Below, piece after piece: positions 19,630-31,462 of a DNA stretch of 64,000 nt. This stretch comes from Phytophthora quininea. Its lineage: Eukaryota > Oomycota > Peronosporomycetes > Peronosporales > Peronosporaceae. How positions within the stretch are numbered: the first letter of the stretch is position 1; each line of letters starts with the position of its first letter. Made by a program: the position numbers and the translations under genes. Location of the stretch: the NCBI GenBank assembly GCA_011947345.1, contig JAAVTG010000528.1, positions 1 through 64,000 on the forward strand, given 5' to 3'. The notes under the pieces are model-generated. The model was not told the origin of the DNA and did no database searches. It was given only the letters and a program-made list of their open reading frames with translations.

Positions 19630-21251
19630 TTATACTGAACCTGATGACATTTGATGTGTCAGGATGGTGTGAAGCATGAACAGCGCGTCAGGAGCCGACG
19701 GTCTTTTATCGGGGTCAGTCGCCACACACGCTCGACCCAGCTCCGCCATCGACTCGGGTCCTTCCTGTGCGAATTCGACGCTCAACTTCCCAGTTGAAAT
19801 GTCGTGCAGGACGGCGATCAGAGGCAGCGGCTGATTTGAACCAGCTCGCTTGGCATGTGAGTAGGGCGATTCATGTGTCGAGAGCTCCGACAGAACGATA
19901 CCGAAGGAGAAAACGTCTGCCTTCTCGTCGTACGGATTGCCCAGCATCACCTCCGGAGCCATCCACAGTGACGTCCCTACCCCCGCCGTCATCGTACGGT
20001 CCACCAACTCTCGTGAGATGCCAAAGTCCGTTAACTTGGCGTCCAAATCTTGGTTGAGTAAAATGTTCTTCGACTTGAGGTCTCGATGCAGCATCGGAGG
20101 GTCCAGCAAGTGCAAATACGTGAGAGCACGAGCCACATGCAGCGCGATCTTGACTTTGGTGTAGTCGAAGCCTGTGGGGTAGTTCTGCTCCTTGTAGGTC
20201 TCCACGAGCGCCTTCAAGTCGCCTCCTTCCATGAACTCTGTGACGGTGCAGAGATCGGAGGTGAGCGAGTCCCAAGCCACGCCAATAAACCTGACGATGT
20301 GCGGGTGGTCCATGACCGCAGCGATCTTCACCTCCTTCATAAAGTCCTGGATGTGGACCTTGTGGTCTCTCGTGTTGGGCAGCAGCATCTTCACCGCCAC
20401 CGCCTGGCCGTTGTACATGCCTCTGTAGACCTCTCCGAAGGCTCCTCGACTCACAAACGTCTTCACAGACACCATCTCTCTTGGGATACGAGCCTTCTCG
20501 ATTGTTTCGTCCTGCAAGAAGGACTCGGAGCATTCGTCAAAGGACTCACTACCTCCTGATCCGTGGTCGACCTGGTCCGACTTTTGACTTGCCAAGTCCG
20601 CTGCACTGCCGAAAGAGGCCGTCCCCATGGTCGATAGCGAGTCGTTCGTCTCTGGCTCTGCACTGTCGTTCTCAATGCACTTTGACGCTGCATCTCTCGA
20701 GCTCAGTCTCAACTTCCTGAGACTCGACAGTCCTTTCATCGACTTGGTCAGCGTGGCGTCCCATTTGGCACCCAACTTGCTCTGCTCGTCCAGGAAGGCG
20801 AAGCGCACTTTGGCCACCCCGTGTCGGTCTTCTCCTTGGCTCTGCTCATCATCGCTGCGCTGTTGTCGGCCACGTTTCTCGACTTGGCTTTGACGGTCGA
20901 TTCGAAGCTGAGCAGCCCCAGCGACGTCTTGAGGTGCATCACGTCGGCCTTGATCTCCATCCGCTCCTTCCAGTCGCCAGCGACATGGCAGCCGAAGCCC
21001 GCGAGGTTCCTGCTGGTGGATTTGGTCAGATGCTGCTGGAACTTGGTCACGACTGACTCCAAGCGGCTCTGGAGCTGGCGCCGTCGTCCGTTGGTGCTGT
21101 CGTCCCTCGCGACCGACCCCGACGCGTCGTCCCAGTCCTGCAGCTCCCTCTGAACTGCGATCAGCTGGTGATACAGCTCCCGTTGGTCCTCCCGACCGCC
21201 GCGAAGCTGCTCCAGCACCTCTGAGCTGTGCAGAATCGCATCCACCTCCAT
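19630..21251 (-). CDS. TKL-like serine/threonine or tyrosine protein kinase
   Basis: About 540 residues. The N-terminal 260 residues are helical and polar (coiled-coil type, from M-E-V-D-A-I-L-H). The kinase domain at about residues 262-535 has all key motifs: glycine loop S-R-G-A-F-G-E-V, lysine in A-V-K-M-L, Glu in the following helix, catalytic loop H-R-D-L-K-S-K-N, D-F-G, W-M-A-P-E, D-V-F-S-F-G and a closing Arg in D-K-R-P. The S-K-N loop and overall shape fit the TKL group that is expanded in oomycetes. The frame shifts once, at the CCCC run 20817-20820 (GGGG on the coding strand); one more base joins both halves. ATG 21251 is chosen because an initiator-like element lies just upstream. 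No membrane segment seen. Confidence 0.88.
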
Positions 21252-21273
21252 AGCGTCGTGAGCAGGTGGCGGA

Positions 21274-21290
21274 CAGAACGCGAATGAGAC
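21274..21290 (-). promoter_or_regulatory. Initiator-like element of kinase gene
   Basis: Minus strand GTCTCATTCGCGTTCTG, a match to the CTCATTY core of the oomycete Inr, 23 to 39 nt before the ATG at 21251. Confidence 0.4.
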
Positions 21291-22087
21291 CGCAGGAAAT
21301 CCGGTTCTCGACGAAGTGCACACATGGAAGGGGCGAGCGTAGCGTTCGTGGCTGCAAATCGACATGCCAGTGCCGTGTCGGCCGGCAAAGCGACGAGCAG
21401 ACGAAGTTCGGCAAGTCGTGGGGCTTGGCTGGCACTCGACAATTTGCAAGCGAGATGAACCGTGCACTTGGACTACAACGCTGTACGAAGGTGAGCTTAG
21501 CTACGCTCTGGTGGCAGCATTTGCAGGGCCATGTTCACGAAGGTGTCGATGTTTACAGGCTGCGTGGGGTTTTCTGCGAAGTGGGGAATTACAGTCATTG
21601 TTGAAGCGCTAGTAGGTTGGACCTGGTCTGATATTGCCATCGCCTTGATGGTCCAAAGGAAGAGATTGGTGTCGATGGATATTCCCACAGACACTTCAGC
21701 CAGCGAGCTGGCCAAGTTGCTTAAGCAGGAGTGTCCTCGTGAATTCCTGGTCTCAGCAAAGGAGAGTTGTGGCCACGAAAACTCGCGAGCTCGAGCTCCT
21801 AGTGGATTTCAGCAGCAGCAGCTTCCGGTTCTTAATGGCGAGGGGAACAGAACATCGTCCACGTGGCTGTGGCCGTCCCTGCGAAGACGTTCACGTGTTC
21901 GATCATCGGACAACAAACTTTCTCTTACCATGAAAGCGCGGTTAATGTCGTTAGCGTCTAGAAGAGAAAGTGCATAAGACACACCACAAGTTTAAGATGA
22001 AGGCGGAGACTGCAAAGTGTTGCGAGGACAGACTGGTGCTGGAGTTTTAGACATGCCCGACGTAAAACCGTCGCCTTGTAGCGGAGA

Positions 22088-22641
22088 AAGCTGCTGCTGC
22101 TGCCGACAAAATCTACTCGATCAAGCATCTCGTGCCGAACTACGAGGAAAACTTGTTGGTGGTTGCGCTCTAGTCCGCCGCTCGCAACGGCCATGTCAGT
22201 TTGACGGAGCTGATCGGCAATCACGACCCCACGGATTGTGACGAGTACTACGAGCCGTATCCGTCACCTGACGAACTCTACGAAGCGAGCGATGCATTGG
22301 GAGAAGCTGCTCGAGCTGGACAACGAGCAGCAGCCGAGTGGATGCTGGACAACCTGTACGAAAAGGGCCAAAAGGCGCTGAAAGCGTTCGCTCGAGCCAT
22401 TAGTAAGGACCGACAGGACGTGGTGGAGTTGCTGTGCGAGTGCTGCTCGGCGCACGCGATCGAGTCGACGCTCCACGCAGCGTTGAGTGCTGGCTGCCAC
22501 TTGGACGTGGTCAAGACCATCTTCGACCACTGTCCAAAGAGCAAACTCGACCCTGTCAAAGCAGCCAGCGAATTCCTCTCCAAGTTCACCAAGATGCAGG
22601 ATCCAGACACGGACGCCTTCCTCCACAGCTTGGTAGCTTAA
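22088..22641 (+). pseudogene. Ankyrin-like repeat fragment
   Basis: The frame reads E-K-A-A-A-A-A-D-K-I-Y-S..., has an in-frame TAG at 22171-22173, then S-A-A-R-N-G-H-V-S-L-T-E-L-I and two further helical repeats (G-Q-R-A-A-A-E-W-M-L, R-Q-D-V-V-E-L-L) to the TAA at 22639-22641. The repeats resemble those of the disrupted protein at 16.9-19.5 kb. Sequence from 21531 to 22087 may be its upstream part in other frames, but I cannot join it. No ATG directly precedes the repeats. Confidence 0.45.
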
Positions 22642-22733
22642 CTCCCCCAAAAGTTCGTGCGGTGATGACCATCCATCTGTTTCGTTCATGCGCAAACAGC
22701 GAAAGTCTCACTTGAATTCCAACGTCGGAGACC

Positions 22734-24166
22734 ATGAGCGGTCACGTGCAGGCTCTGCTGCTCGACATGGACGGCGTCCTGGCCGAGGTCTCTCAGTCCT
22801 ACCGCCAGGCCATCATCGACACGGCGCGCTACTTTGGTGTGGCCGTCACGTCCGAGGACATTGAGGCTCACAAGCTGGCGGGCAATGCCAACAACGACTG
22901 GCAGTTGACGCACCGCCTGATTGCCGACGGCCTGGATGACGACAGCCAAGCGCCGACACTGGAGGCCGTCACCAACCAGTTCGAGGCGCTCTACCAGGGC
23001 GTGGGCAGCACTCCGGGGCTCTGTGAGCTGGAGACGCTGTTGGCCCCCAAAGGTCTGCTGCTGGAGCTGCACCGTCGACTGCCTAAAGGACTGGCGGTGG
23101 TGACGGGACGACCCCGCAAGGACTGCGTCAAGTTCCTCAAGGCCCACGACCTCGAGGAGCTCTTCCCCGTGCAGATCTGCATGGAGGACTGCCCCCAAGC
23201 CCAGCCCCGAGCCGATTCTACTGGCGCTCAAAGCTCTGGGCGTGAAGGCTGCCAACGCCGCCATGGTGGGGGACACCGTCGATGACATCATTGCAGGACG
23301 CAAAGCCGGCACGATCGCCTATGGCGTCCTGACGCCGCAGGTGTACGCTAAGTCGGTGCTGGAGCAGACCCCGCAGCGATTGGTAAGGTGTTGGAGCAGG
23401 TGGGGGCTTCGACGGTGCTGAACCCTGGCCTGGGTGAGCTGCTGGACCTCATCCCGCACACTGCGGACGATCGACCTGCGAAGACAGAAGCTGCTGTTGC
23501 TTCGAATGGCTTTGGAGCCAAACGGGAGGCGGCGATCTCTCGTGTGACCAAGGAGACGTCTATCAACGTCAAACTGTCGCTCGATGGCACTGGCAAGTCA
23601 AAGGTATGGTGGTGATCGTGTTTATTCGGATTAAAGACTTCATCCGACGTCTCTGTCCACTGCAGGTGAGCTCTGGCATCGGTTTCCTGGACCACATGCT
23701 GGTGGCGCTGGCCAAGCACAGTCGCTTCGACTTGGAGCTCGACTGCAAGGGCGACACGTGGATTGACGACCACCACACGACGGAGGACTGCGCTTTGACA
23801 CTCGGCGAAGCGTTTGATGCGGCTCTGGGCGACCGTGCGGGTATCGCTCGCTTCGGATCGGCTTGTGTCCCGCTGGATGAAGCTCTTTCGCGTGCCATCG
23901 TGGACATTTCCAGTCGCGCCCACAGCGAGATCAACCTGCACCTGGTGAGACCCACGGTCGGCGAGCTGTCGTGCGAGATGATCACGCACTTCTTCGAGTC
24001 CTTCGCCAGTGCAGCTCGCTTGACGCTGCACGTCGACGTCCTTCGCGGCCGCAACGACCACCACCGCGCTGAGGCTTCTTTCAAGGCGTTGGCGGTTGCG
24101 TTGCGCACTGCCGTCAAGTTCGACGCGACGGCCGGAGTGCCGAGCACCAAGGGCGTCCTGGCATAA
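22734..24166 (+). CDS. HAD phosphatase-like domain fused to imidazoleglycerol-phosphate dehydratase
   Basis: Exon 1 22734-23603, intron 23604-23665 (62 nt, GTATGG...CTGCAG), exon 2 23666-24166; about 457 residues. The N-terminal 215 residues form a HAD hydrolase: [15 protein letters not shown], a K-P-S-P-E-P lysine motif and M-V-G-D-T-V-D-D. A linker leads to the IGPD (HIS3/HisB) domain, with [24 protein letters not shown] and N-D-H-H-R-A-E-A, all the metal-binding histidines being present. IGPD makes imidazole-acetol phosphate in histidine synthesis. The HAD half could supply a phosphatase step, as in bacterial bifunctional HisB, but it is of a different HAD subgroup and this is inference. 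Shifts at 23192-23196 (C run) and 23382-23383 (GG). ATG 22734 is preceded by a weak initiator match at 22705-22720. Confidence 0.88.
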
Positions 24167-24413
24167 GGAATGAATCCGATCTGCGTTGGACGCTGTTAGA
24201 TTGTCGACCAGTTGGTAGGATTGTCCTTGGTTGGATCAGCTGAAGCAGTCTGCACTGTCAACAATCGCGAACACGCAAATGCTCCCAATCAACAATTGAA
24301 AATGCGGGAAGCGCAGCCACCTGCGTCTGAGATTGTTGGTCTTGACTCTTTTCGAGCTCCCTGAGAGCGGCCACACGTTGCCCGGCACCACCTTTCACTG
24401 CGTTGCCCCCTGC

Positions 24414-24430
24414 TGATCATTTCCAAATCT
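24414..24430 (+). promoter_or_regulatory. Initiator-like element of first elicitin gene
   Basis: GATCATTTCCAAATCTG, close to TCATTYYNCAWTTT, 32 to 48 nt before the ATG at 24462. Confidence 0.5.
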
Positions 24431-24461
24431 GCAGCCTCCAGTCCACATCTTCTTCTTCGCC

Positions 24462-25037
24462 ATGGCTCCGCTCTCCAACTTCGTCCTCGCCGTCTCCGCA
24501 TTGTCGGCCGCTTCGGTTGCTGTCGCTTCCGCCCAGCAATGCGACGCCTCTACCAGCGCGACGGTCATCGCCACCATCGACAACAGCACCTACTACGACA
24601 CGTGCGCGGAGGAGGACGAGGGCGTGACTTTCAATGTGTCCACGCTGTTCGACGTGCTCAACTTCACGGACTCGGAGTTCATCCAGTTCTGCAACTCGTC
24701 GACGTGCCTCGACCCCGTGCACAAGATGCTGCACTCGATCCCCAAGAACTGCCTCATCGAGTACGAAGGCACGGAGCGAAACCTGTCGGAAGAGGTCTCT
24801 GCACTGCATTCCGAATGCCACGCCGCCCTCGGAGAGACCGACGACGACGACGACGACGACGACGGAGACACAACGTCGTCGATGGCCGGGATGAACATGA
24901 GTGCCGGTAGCATGGCCAACATGAATATGGGCGGCTCCAGCTCCTCGTCGACCGGTTCCAGTGCAGCCTCGACAGTGACCGGCAGCTTCATCGCCGCAGC
25001 GATCGCCGGCGGCATGACACTCGCAGCCTTATTCTAA
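24462..25037 (+). CDS. Elicitin-like protein with Met-rich stalk and GPI-type end
   Basis: 191 residues: signal peptide (1-24, ending V-A-S-A-Q), an elicitin domain of about 95 residues with six cysteines in elicitin order (Q-C-D, D-T-C, Q-F-C-N-S-S-T-C, N-C-L-I-E-Y, E-C-H), then an eight-Asp run, a methionine-rich segment (M-A-G-M-N-M...M-A-N-M-N-M), a Ser-rich stretch and a hydrophobic tail. Elicitins are secreted sterol-binding proteins. This layout fits a membrane-anchored elicitin-like (ELL) type. Tail-to-tail with the next elicitin, 79 bp apart. No intron. Confidence 0.93.
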   Translation: MAPLSNFVLAVSALSAASVAVASAQQCDASTSATVIATIDNSTYYDTCAEEDEGVTFNVSTLFDVLNFTDSEFIQFCNSSTCLDPVHKMLHSIPKNCLIEYEGTERNLSEEVSALHSECHAALGETDDDDDDDDGDTTSSMAGMNMSAGSMANMNMGGSSSSSTGSSAASTVTGSFIAAAIAGGMTLAALF

Positions 25038-25116
25038 GCGTCGTAAGACAACAACAACGGCAGCGTATCGTTCTATAAGGCACGTCTTTCATGTTAACGG
25101 TTTAAATCTACGTGAT

Positions 25117-25647
25117 CTACGACAGGAGCGCGGCAGCCATGACGACCGACGCGATGGAGCTGACGGTCATCACCACGGACGTGGCGTCGCTCGAGGAGCT
25201 GCCCGCTGCAGAGCTGGAGCTGTCAGCGCCCATGTCCATGCCCGACATCGACATCATGCCGCTCATCGACGCCATGTTGTGCGTCGCGGCTCCGCTCGAC
25301 TCGGCGGCCTCGAGCACTTCGTGGCACTCGTGGTGCAGGTCGTATACTTCGCCCGAGAGGTTGCGAGCCGAGCCCTCGTACTCGATGAGGCAGTCGATGC
25401 CGTGCATGAGCTCGTGCAGCGGCTCCAGACACGTCGACGAGTTGCAGAAGGCGAAGAAGTCGGTCGAGGAGAAGTTGGCGACGTCGAAGACGGTCGTGAC
25501 ATTGAACGTCACGCCCTCAGCGCACGTGTCGAAGTAGGTGGTGTTCTCGATGGTGGCGATGAACGAGTCGCTCACGTTGGTCGCGCACATCTGGGCCGAG
25601 GCGACCGCCACCAGCGTCGAGGCAGTCAAGAGCGTCTTGGAGAGCAT
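25117..25647 (-). CDS. Elicitin-like protein with Met-rich stalk and GPI-type end
   Basis: 176 residues: signal peptide (1-18, ...V-A-V-A-S-A), an elicitin domain with the same six-cysteine order (M-C-A, D-T-C, A-F-C-N-S-S-T-C, D-C-L-I-E-Y, E-C-H), a Met/Ser-rich segment (M-A-S-M-S-G-M-M-S-M-S-G-M-D-M-G) and a hydrophobic C-terminus. Clearly a paralogue of the gene at 24462; the two are convergent copies, so duplication was followed by inversion. It lacks the Asp run of its neighbour. No intron. Confidence 0.93.
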   Translation of the reverse strand: MLSKTLLTASTLVAVASAQMCATNVSDSFIATIENTTYFDTCAEGVTFNVTTVFDVANFSSTDFFAFCNSSTCLEPLHELMHGIDCLIEYEGSARNLSGEVYDLHHECHEVLEAAESSGAATHNMASMSGMMSMSGMDMGADSSSSAAGSSSSDATSVVMTVSSIASVVMAAALLS

Positions 25648-25673
25648 GGCGAAGAGCTTGGTGTGGAGCTGGC

Positions 25674-25689
25674 GAATTCAAGAGTGAGC
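25674..25689 (-). promoter_or_regulatory. Initiator-like element of second elicitin gene
   Basis: Minus strand GCTCACTCTTGAATTC matches 13 of 16 positions of GCTCATTYYNCAWTTT and lies 27 to 42 nt before the ATG at 25647. Confidence 0.55.
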
Positions 25690-27920
25690 GCCGCAGATTA
25701 ATCGCCTGGTGACCATCCGAAACGTGCTCAACGGTAGAAGACCAATCGGGAAACAATTGTTGAATGGCCCATCTGGGGTGAAAGTCTTGACAGTGTCGGC
25801 GGAAACCGAAGCCATCCAACCCGATCAGCATTCGTGCTAAGGTGTTTTCGTTGGAGTCTCACTCGAAGTTGCCTGGCAAGAGCCGATCTCTGGTTTTGTT
25901 TTTAGGCTACACATGCTCGTAATCCGAGTCGTATCGATCAAACGAATGCTGGCGAGCTGTCCATCCGCGCAACGTGTTGAAAGCTCTGTCTGGATGAATT
26001 CGCCTGTTCAACTCTAGCAAGGCAGTGTTGTTTCATGGTTGAACGCCTTCAGCGCCAAATAATGACGAGGATACAGATGATAGCAACACAAGGCGCGGCG
26101 AAAAGCCAAGGCGGCGATGTTGGCCGCAGCGAGGTGGCGGATCTCCTCTTGGAGATGGCGTTGATATTGATAATTCCCACCACACTGCGCTGGAAGACGG
26201 TGATGTGGATGTTGCGGGCATTATCTCGTCGCTGCGAAGCACAAAGCTGAGAACCTGGGAGTTTGCCGACTACCGGTAGATGCAGGTGCACACGACAGCG
26301 TGATGGAGCACAGTAGTCGATCCAAGATGTAAGCCCACGCGATCTCGTCAATCAACGACGGGGTCACATGAGAACCAATTCGCGTTGGAAGCTTCACAAC
26401 GCAAGAAGTAGAAAGCCGACTCGGTGGGTCTGCCGGTCCAGCCCGACGATGTAGCTGCGTAGACGCATATTTGCGAATGCGGGTCGAGTCACTCAGCAAC
26501 GCACGATGCGTTGCAGGACGTTCGACGCCACGAGCACCAAGCAGGATCGGCTCGCTCGCCATGCCAACTCTACGTACGGACCAGCTCGCTCTTGGTGCAG
26601 TGCTCGTTGCGCGCGCCCTGCTCAGGCCACGGAAGCCTCGTCTCGACAGCGACAATCACATCCTTCGACGGATCGAGTAAATGCGCGCCCCGCTCAGGTG
26701 AGTTTGGTCTTGGTTATCGAGACGTCGGGGACAGTTCATCAACTGAAGCAGCAGGACGACCTTGGAGAGCAGACCTCGTGTTCGATGCCACGTAGACGCT
26801 TCAAGCGGACGACCAAAGAGGGACACGCCACTGCCCGTCCCCACTGCTTTGATGCAAAGGCTGCCCCACCGAAGTCTTCGACGCAGCGCCGTTGTGACGT
26901 CGAGCAGCAAATCCAAGAGGTCTCGGTGTTCGCAACTTCAACGCCGGACTCGACAGAAGCTGCCGCCGGCCACCGAGCCGTGTAAACGCAACGCAACGCT
27001 CGATACCCAAGCAGCTTCCACGCTGTTCCTCGCTGCGACATCGACGCTGTATTGAATTGGATTCGACCCCAGTCGTCGATAGCAATCGTGTCGGCGGCAA
27101 GACACTTTGTTGACCGCGAAACTCGATTCGACTTGCGCGAGAGCAGATTGCCATGACTTCATGGCCTCCTTACGCCTCGCTCGTAATTCGCCGTGTCTAC
27201 CGGCGGAGACACACGACCACGGTCAACCTGCCGGCACGCGCTTCACGTTGGTCACCTCGCGACCTATCCAGGACTTGCATTTTCTCGTCCGAAAGCCGCC
27301 GTCTATGCAGGGGAAGACATACAGAGCAAATTGCAGAGACTCGTTGAAGGCGGGTCCACATGGTCCGCCAGCGACTTCCGTGCAAGTAGGCTTGTGAATA
27401 CTTGTCCACTACGCTTGCAACGTTTAGCGCAGCTAATCAGCCTCCTGGCTTCGAGCTCAAGTTTTGCCGCAGCAAACAGTAGCACCTCTAGGGCGTGGCC
27501 ACCCAACACGGCAACTACAGCTGCAGGAATATACGGCGCGCACAATCAGTGGTGATCCACTTGCTACCGCGAGTGCAGCGCGGCGTTGAGTGAGTGCGGA
27601 CCTCCATCCTGGTCCGCTGGCATACGGACTCGCCTTCGGAGACTGGTGCTTTCGTAGCACCGGATATCGATTGCGTGAAAGCCCGCGGCAGTTGCGGGGC
27701 GGTGTGTCTGCTCGGCTGTGTCGGCAACTCGGCTCCGTAACTTGGTCAATAGAATGGCTTCCATAGCAACGACTCAACGGTGTCGAGCAATGCTCTCAAT
27801 GCCAGGAACATGAGGAAAGTGTGGTTGTTTGGGAGGAATATATATAATCACTTGACGGTTTATAAACTAGGTATGCATACAGCTCTATCACGCACGATAA
27901 ACAGGTCTTTAGACGACACC
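25690..27920. other. 2.2 kb without a recognisable gene
   Basis: Many overlapping open frames on both strands, none with a domain, a conserved-looking composition or a start with an initiator. May contain decayed repeats. I see nothing I can name. Confidence 0.5.
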
Positions 27921-28667
27921 TTACAGATAGAGCAGCATGGGCTGGTCGTTCTGCAGGCGGTACTGGTCCTGGGACTGCTCGGGAGATGCAGAGCTGGCAT
28001 TGGCGTGGTGGCTTTCGTCCACGAACAGGCACTGAAGCACGTCCAGGATCTCGTGGTCCGACACGTTGTTGTTGTTCTCGTGCAGTTGGGCGAAGCTCGT
28101 CGTCTGGTCCGCGGACGAGTTGTTGTTCATCGACCACGGGTGTACTCGGCCACCGACAGTGGGCTGGGGCGAGCGATCGGAGCGCGAAGTTGTGGTGGGG
28201 CGGCAGCGCGGGCGGCCGCGACAGCTCCAGGCGGGTGCTGCGTGCGCAGGTGGCGCGTGAGGTTGCCGGCAGTGCTAAAGGTCTTGCCGCAGCCCTCGAC
28301 GACGCAAATGTGGGCGACGCTGCCCAGGTGGTTCTGGAGGTGGCGGGCCAGCTTCTCCGACTTGGTGAAGATGCGGGTGCAGCCCTCGACGGGGCACTCG
28401 AGCTTCTTGAGCAGGTGGAGGCGGCGGTGGCGAGCCAAGTTGCCCGAGGTGCTGAAGCGCTTGGCGCACGAGCGGATGGCGCACTGGTACGGCTTCTCGC
28501 CCGTGTGGGTCTTCATGTGCTCCCGCAGAGTAAACTTGCGCTGGAAGCGGCCGCTGCAGGACGGCACCGGGCACTGGAACGGACGTTCGCGCTCCTGGGT
28601 TGGAGCGGGCGTGGCCGGGGGCGGCGGTGGGGGCGGCGGCGGTGGTCTCAGACTTGACGGTGTTCAT
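27921..28667 (-). CDS. C2H2 zinc-finger protein, family member 1
   Basis: Starts at the ATG at 28667 (M-N-T-V-K-S-E-T). A shift at the GGGGG run 28617-28621 leads into four consecutive C2H2 fingers of C-x4-C-x12-H-x3/4-H type, with linkers T-G-E-K-P-Y and others: C-P-V-P-S-C, C-A-I-R-S-C, C-P-V-E-G-C and C-V-V-E-G-C. A second shift at about 28134 reaches the C-terminal 70 residues. These are Asn-rich and carry D-H-E-I-L-D-V-L-Q-C-L-F-V-D-E before the stop at 27921. About 247 residues; presumably a DNA-binding nuclear regulator. The same architecture and C-terminal motif occur in the genes at 31463 and 33778. Confidence 0.8.
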
Positions 28668-31462
28668 GGTGGTGAAGGTGGTGGTGGGTTTGATTTTACG
28701 TGCTAGTGCAGGCAGGTCACGGACGCGGCGGTCGCTGTGAGGTGGAAGGCAAGTTTGAAAATGAGCTCAACCAGATCGGCCTGCCGCTCGGCTCGGTATC
28801 CACTCTGCGTTACTGCGGTTTGTCGCTGTGACTCGGCCCCGTACAGCCGCTGGACCCGCCTCGTCCGTGCTCGCGGTGCGGCTTGAATGGTCCTTGGCCC
28901 GGATCCCAGGCTGTACGCAGGTCGCCGCGTGCAAAAACGGCAGTCTCGCGGTGTTGTCACTCGAGCCATGCCAATCCGACTGGCAAGCGGGTCTCGTTGC
29001 CTTTGTATGCGGGGGCCTCTGTGGGCTTGAATTTGTCTGCAAGTCCACCGAGAAAGCCACCGCGGGGAAAAGCCATCAACGGTGCAAGAGCAAGAAGCGC
29101 CTCGCATCTCCTTTCGTTCGCGGATTCCATGTGGAGCGCTCTTGTCTTCAGTGGAAGACAGGGTGACCACCATCCTACTGGAAACCGGGGGACGTTGGGG
29201 GCCAAGGCGATGGGAGGAACATACAAGCTCGGCCGTGTCGAACCCCGGAGAAAGTAATGGGCGGACACTGCAGCAATCCTCGAGGTCAAACTGTATAAGC
29301 CCCCGACCGTGGGAGGCGCCGCCACATGTCCGTCGTGGCGTAGCCACCAGCAGCGTCAACAACGAGCATAAGCCTCGTGTGAAGACGAGCCGAGCAACGC
29401 ACTCCAAGTCGTGCGGAGACCTATGCACGAAGGTGGCTACATGGCGCCGAGGGTAGATGACGGTCCGTAGCGTCTCGACGTGGTTAATGCGTCTATCCAA
29501 AGCACCACCGTGCCCTAGAATCGCGCCCCTGGGAAAATACCGTCGCTTTGCTCGCCTCCTTCAACGTCGCTCCTAAAGGAGGAAGCGCTGAAAGATGTAA
29601 TGGCGAGTCAGAATTCGCGGCGAAACGCGAGCCCTTTTACTTTTTGCATGCACGCTGGTGCGGCCGATGGGCGCGAAGAGCGAATAAAGTCGATGCTGGA
29701 CGGCTGGAAACCCGCAACAGGACCGCTTCAAACAGCAAAGTGCCTCGAGTGCATTTTGCGGAGCGGCTGGGCGATTGACATCCAGCCGCAGTGCTGGTGC
29801 GAATTGGCGTGGGATGATCGGGGGCTGTGGCCAAGATACAGAGAGGTTTCAAGCTGTGCGGGGCGCTTCACGCTCCTGTAGTGGGGCAGACCGTGCGGCA
29901 GTTCCGCTTCAGCGACCCGATGTCATCGGTGTTCGAGTCCTCGCGAGCCGGTTGCCCGTCCCCTTCAGCGAGGTCAGTCCCTGAGATGTTACATGGAGAG
30001 CATTTTCCGTTGGTTCTCTGGGCTGCCGCGGTGGCTTCAGCCACGCTTTTCACGACGACACCTAGCGATGGAAAGGCTCCATTGGCACTGGCATCGATCA
30101 CCGCTGAGACGCGTGGGGATGTCTTGGCCGCTGCAAGCGGACGACGCGGGGATTGCGTCCACCCGCTGTCCGAAGACGCCGTTCCATCCGAAGGTGTCCG
30201 AATATTGAGTGTGTTTACAAGTGCGCGGTGCTTACCAAGAGTAACTTCGCACACGCAGCTGTTTCTCGGCATCAAGCAGGACTCAACAATCGAGGTGGCC
30301 GCTGGAATTTACAGTATCGATCGATAGCGGAGACCGTCGCTACAGAAGCTGCCTGCCTGTCCGTGACGGGGAGTGCCAAGTGTTTCGAGTGTCATTAGCC
30401 TATCCGTTGAAAAAACTAGCTGGCAGGAAGCTAATGCGGACGTTTGTGTTGACAGCCAAGCGCCCTACCGACTTGGATAATCTCGTGGCTTTCTGTGTGG
30501 CTCGGCGCGAGCGTGTTGAGCTTGCAACACGGTCAAGGCCACATGGCGCCTTCGGGCTCAAGATGTCTCAGTGCTACGCAGCAGCAGGTTTCCGGGGCCG
30601 CAGCGTGGTTTGGAAAGCCTACGAGAACTGCCAGCCCATCGCCGCCGGCCGGTAGCGGAGACGTAGCAGAAATTTTGGTATGCCCTGTATTGCGCCAGCA
30701 CTTTGCTGGTACACTGTAGCGCGCGGTGACGAGCCGGTCGTTTATGCTTTGTGTGCGACGTTCGATCGTAGCGGCAGTCAAATCGCCGGCTGGGTGCTGC
30801 CGAACGCTACGTTGTCGGGCTCCTGACTTGATCCTTTGCCGACTTGGGCCGACACCCTGCGCGTCGCGCCCGGCGCCGGCGTCGACTCGGATAGGCGCGT
30901 GTGTTCATGTTGCTTGCTGCACGCTCGATTTGTTTGCAAGCAAGGCTTGGTGAGCTTTCGAGGCTTCAACGTGGTCTCTGCTCGACGTGCAGATTTTCGG
31001 GGGCAATTTCCTTCGGAGACCGAAGACGGCGCTGTCAATTGCTTTTGCGAGCTCGGTCGGCGGACATCGATGGGATTTGCTTCTTGTGCATCCTGCCTCC
31101 TGCTCGTAGCGCTCGCGAGGTTAAACCGCTTGGTCAGCCGTGGCCGTGGCGTCGTCCGCATGGGAGTTGAAGTGGCCAAGTTACAAACGCCGAGCAAAGC
31201 GATCGATGTCCGCCCCAACGAGAAACAGATCCCGTATTCGGCAGCGTCGTGGGCTTTAATATGCGCTCAACATGCTGAAGGAGTAGCGGTCCAAACAACA
31301 CGGCAGCGGTATTGCTGAGAGTCTCAGCTCAAAATGCTGAACGAGCAAAGGATAGTATGAACTGAATCGTTGAGGAATGTTTTATTCGCGCCGTGGGCTG
31401 CGCAATATTATACGAATAACGCTGTGCTAGGCAATACACGCTAGCACGCCAGCTCCTTACAT
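28668..31462. other. 2.8 kb without a recognisable gene
   Basis: Spacer between zinc-finger genes 1 and 2. The open frames have no domains. No repeat with duplicated ends was found by eye. Confidence 0.5.

Noticed and set aside
25690..27920. Several 100-160 codon frames on both strands
   Set aside because: They overlap each other in GC-rich DNA, lack domains and have no supported start.
28703..29500. 265-codon minus-strand frame
   Set aside because: Composition is irregular, no domain, and overlapping frames on the other strand are equally long; likely chance.
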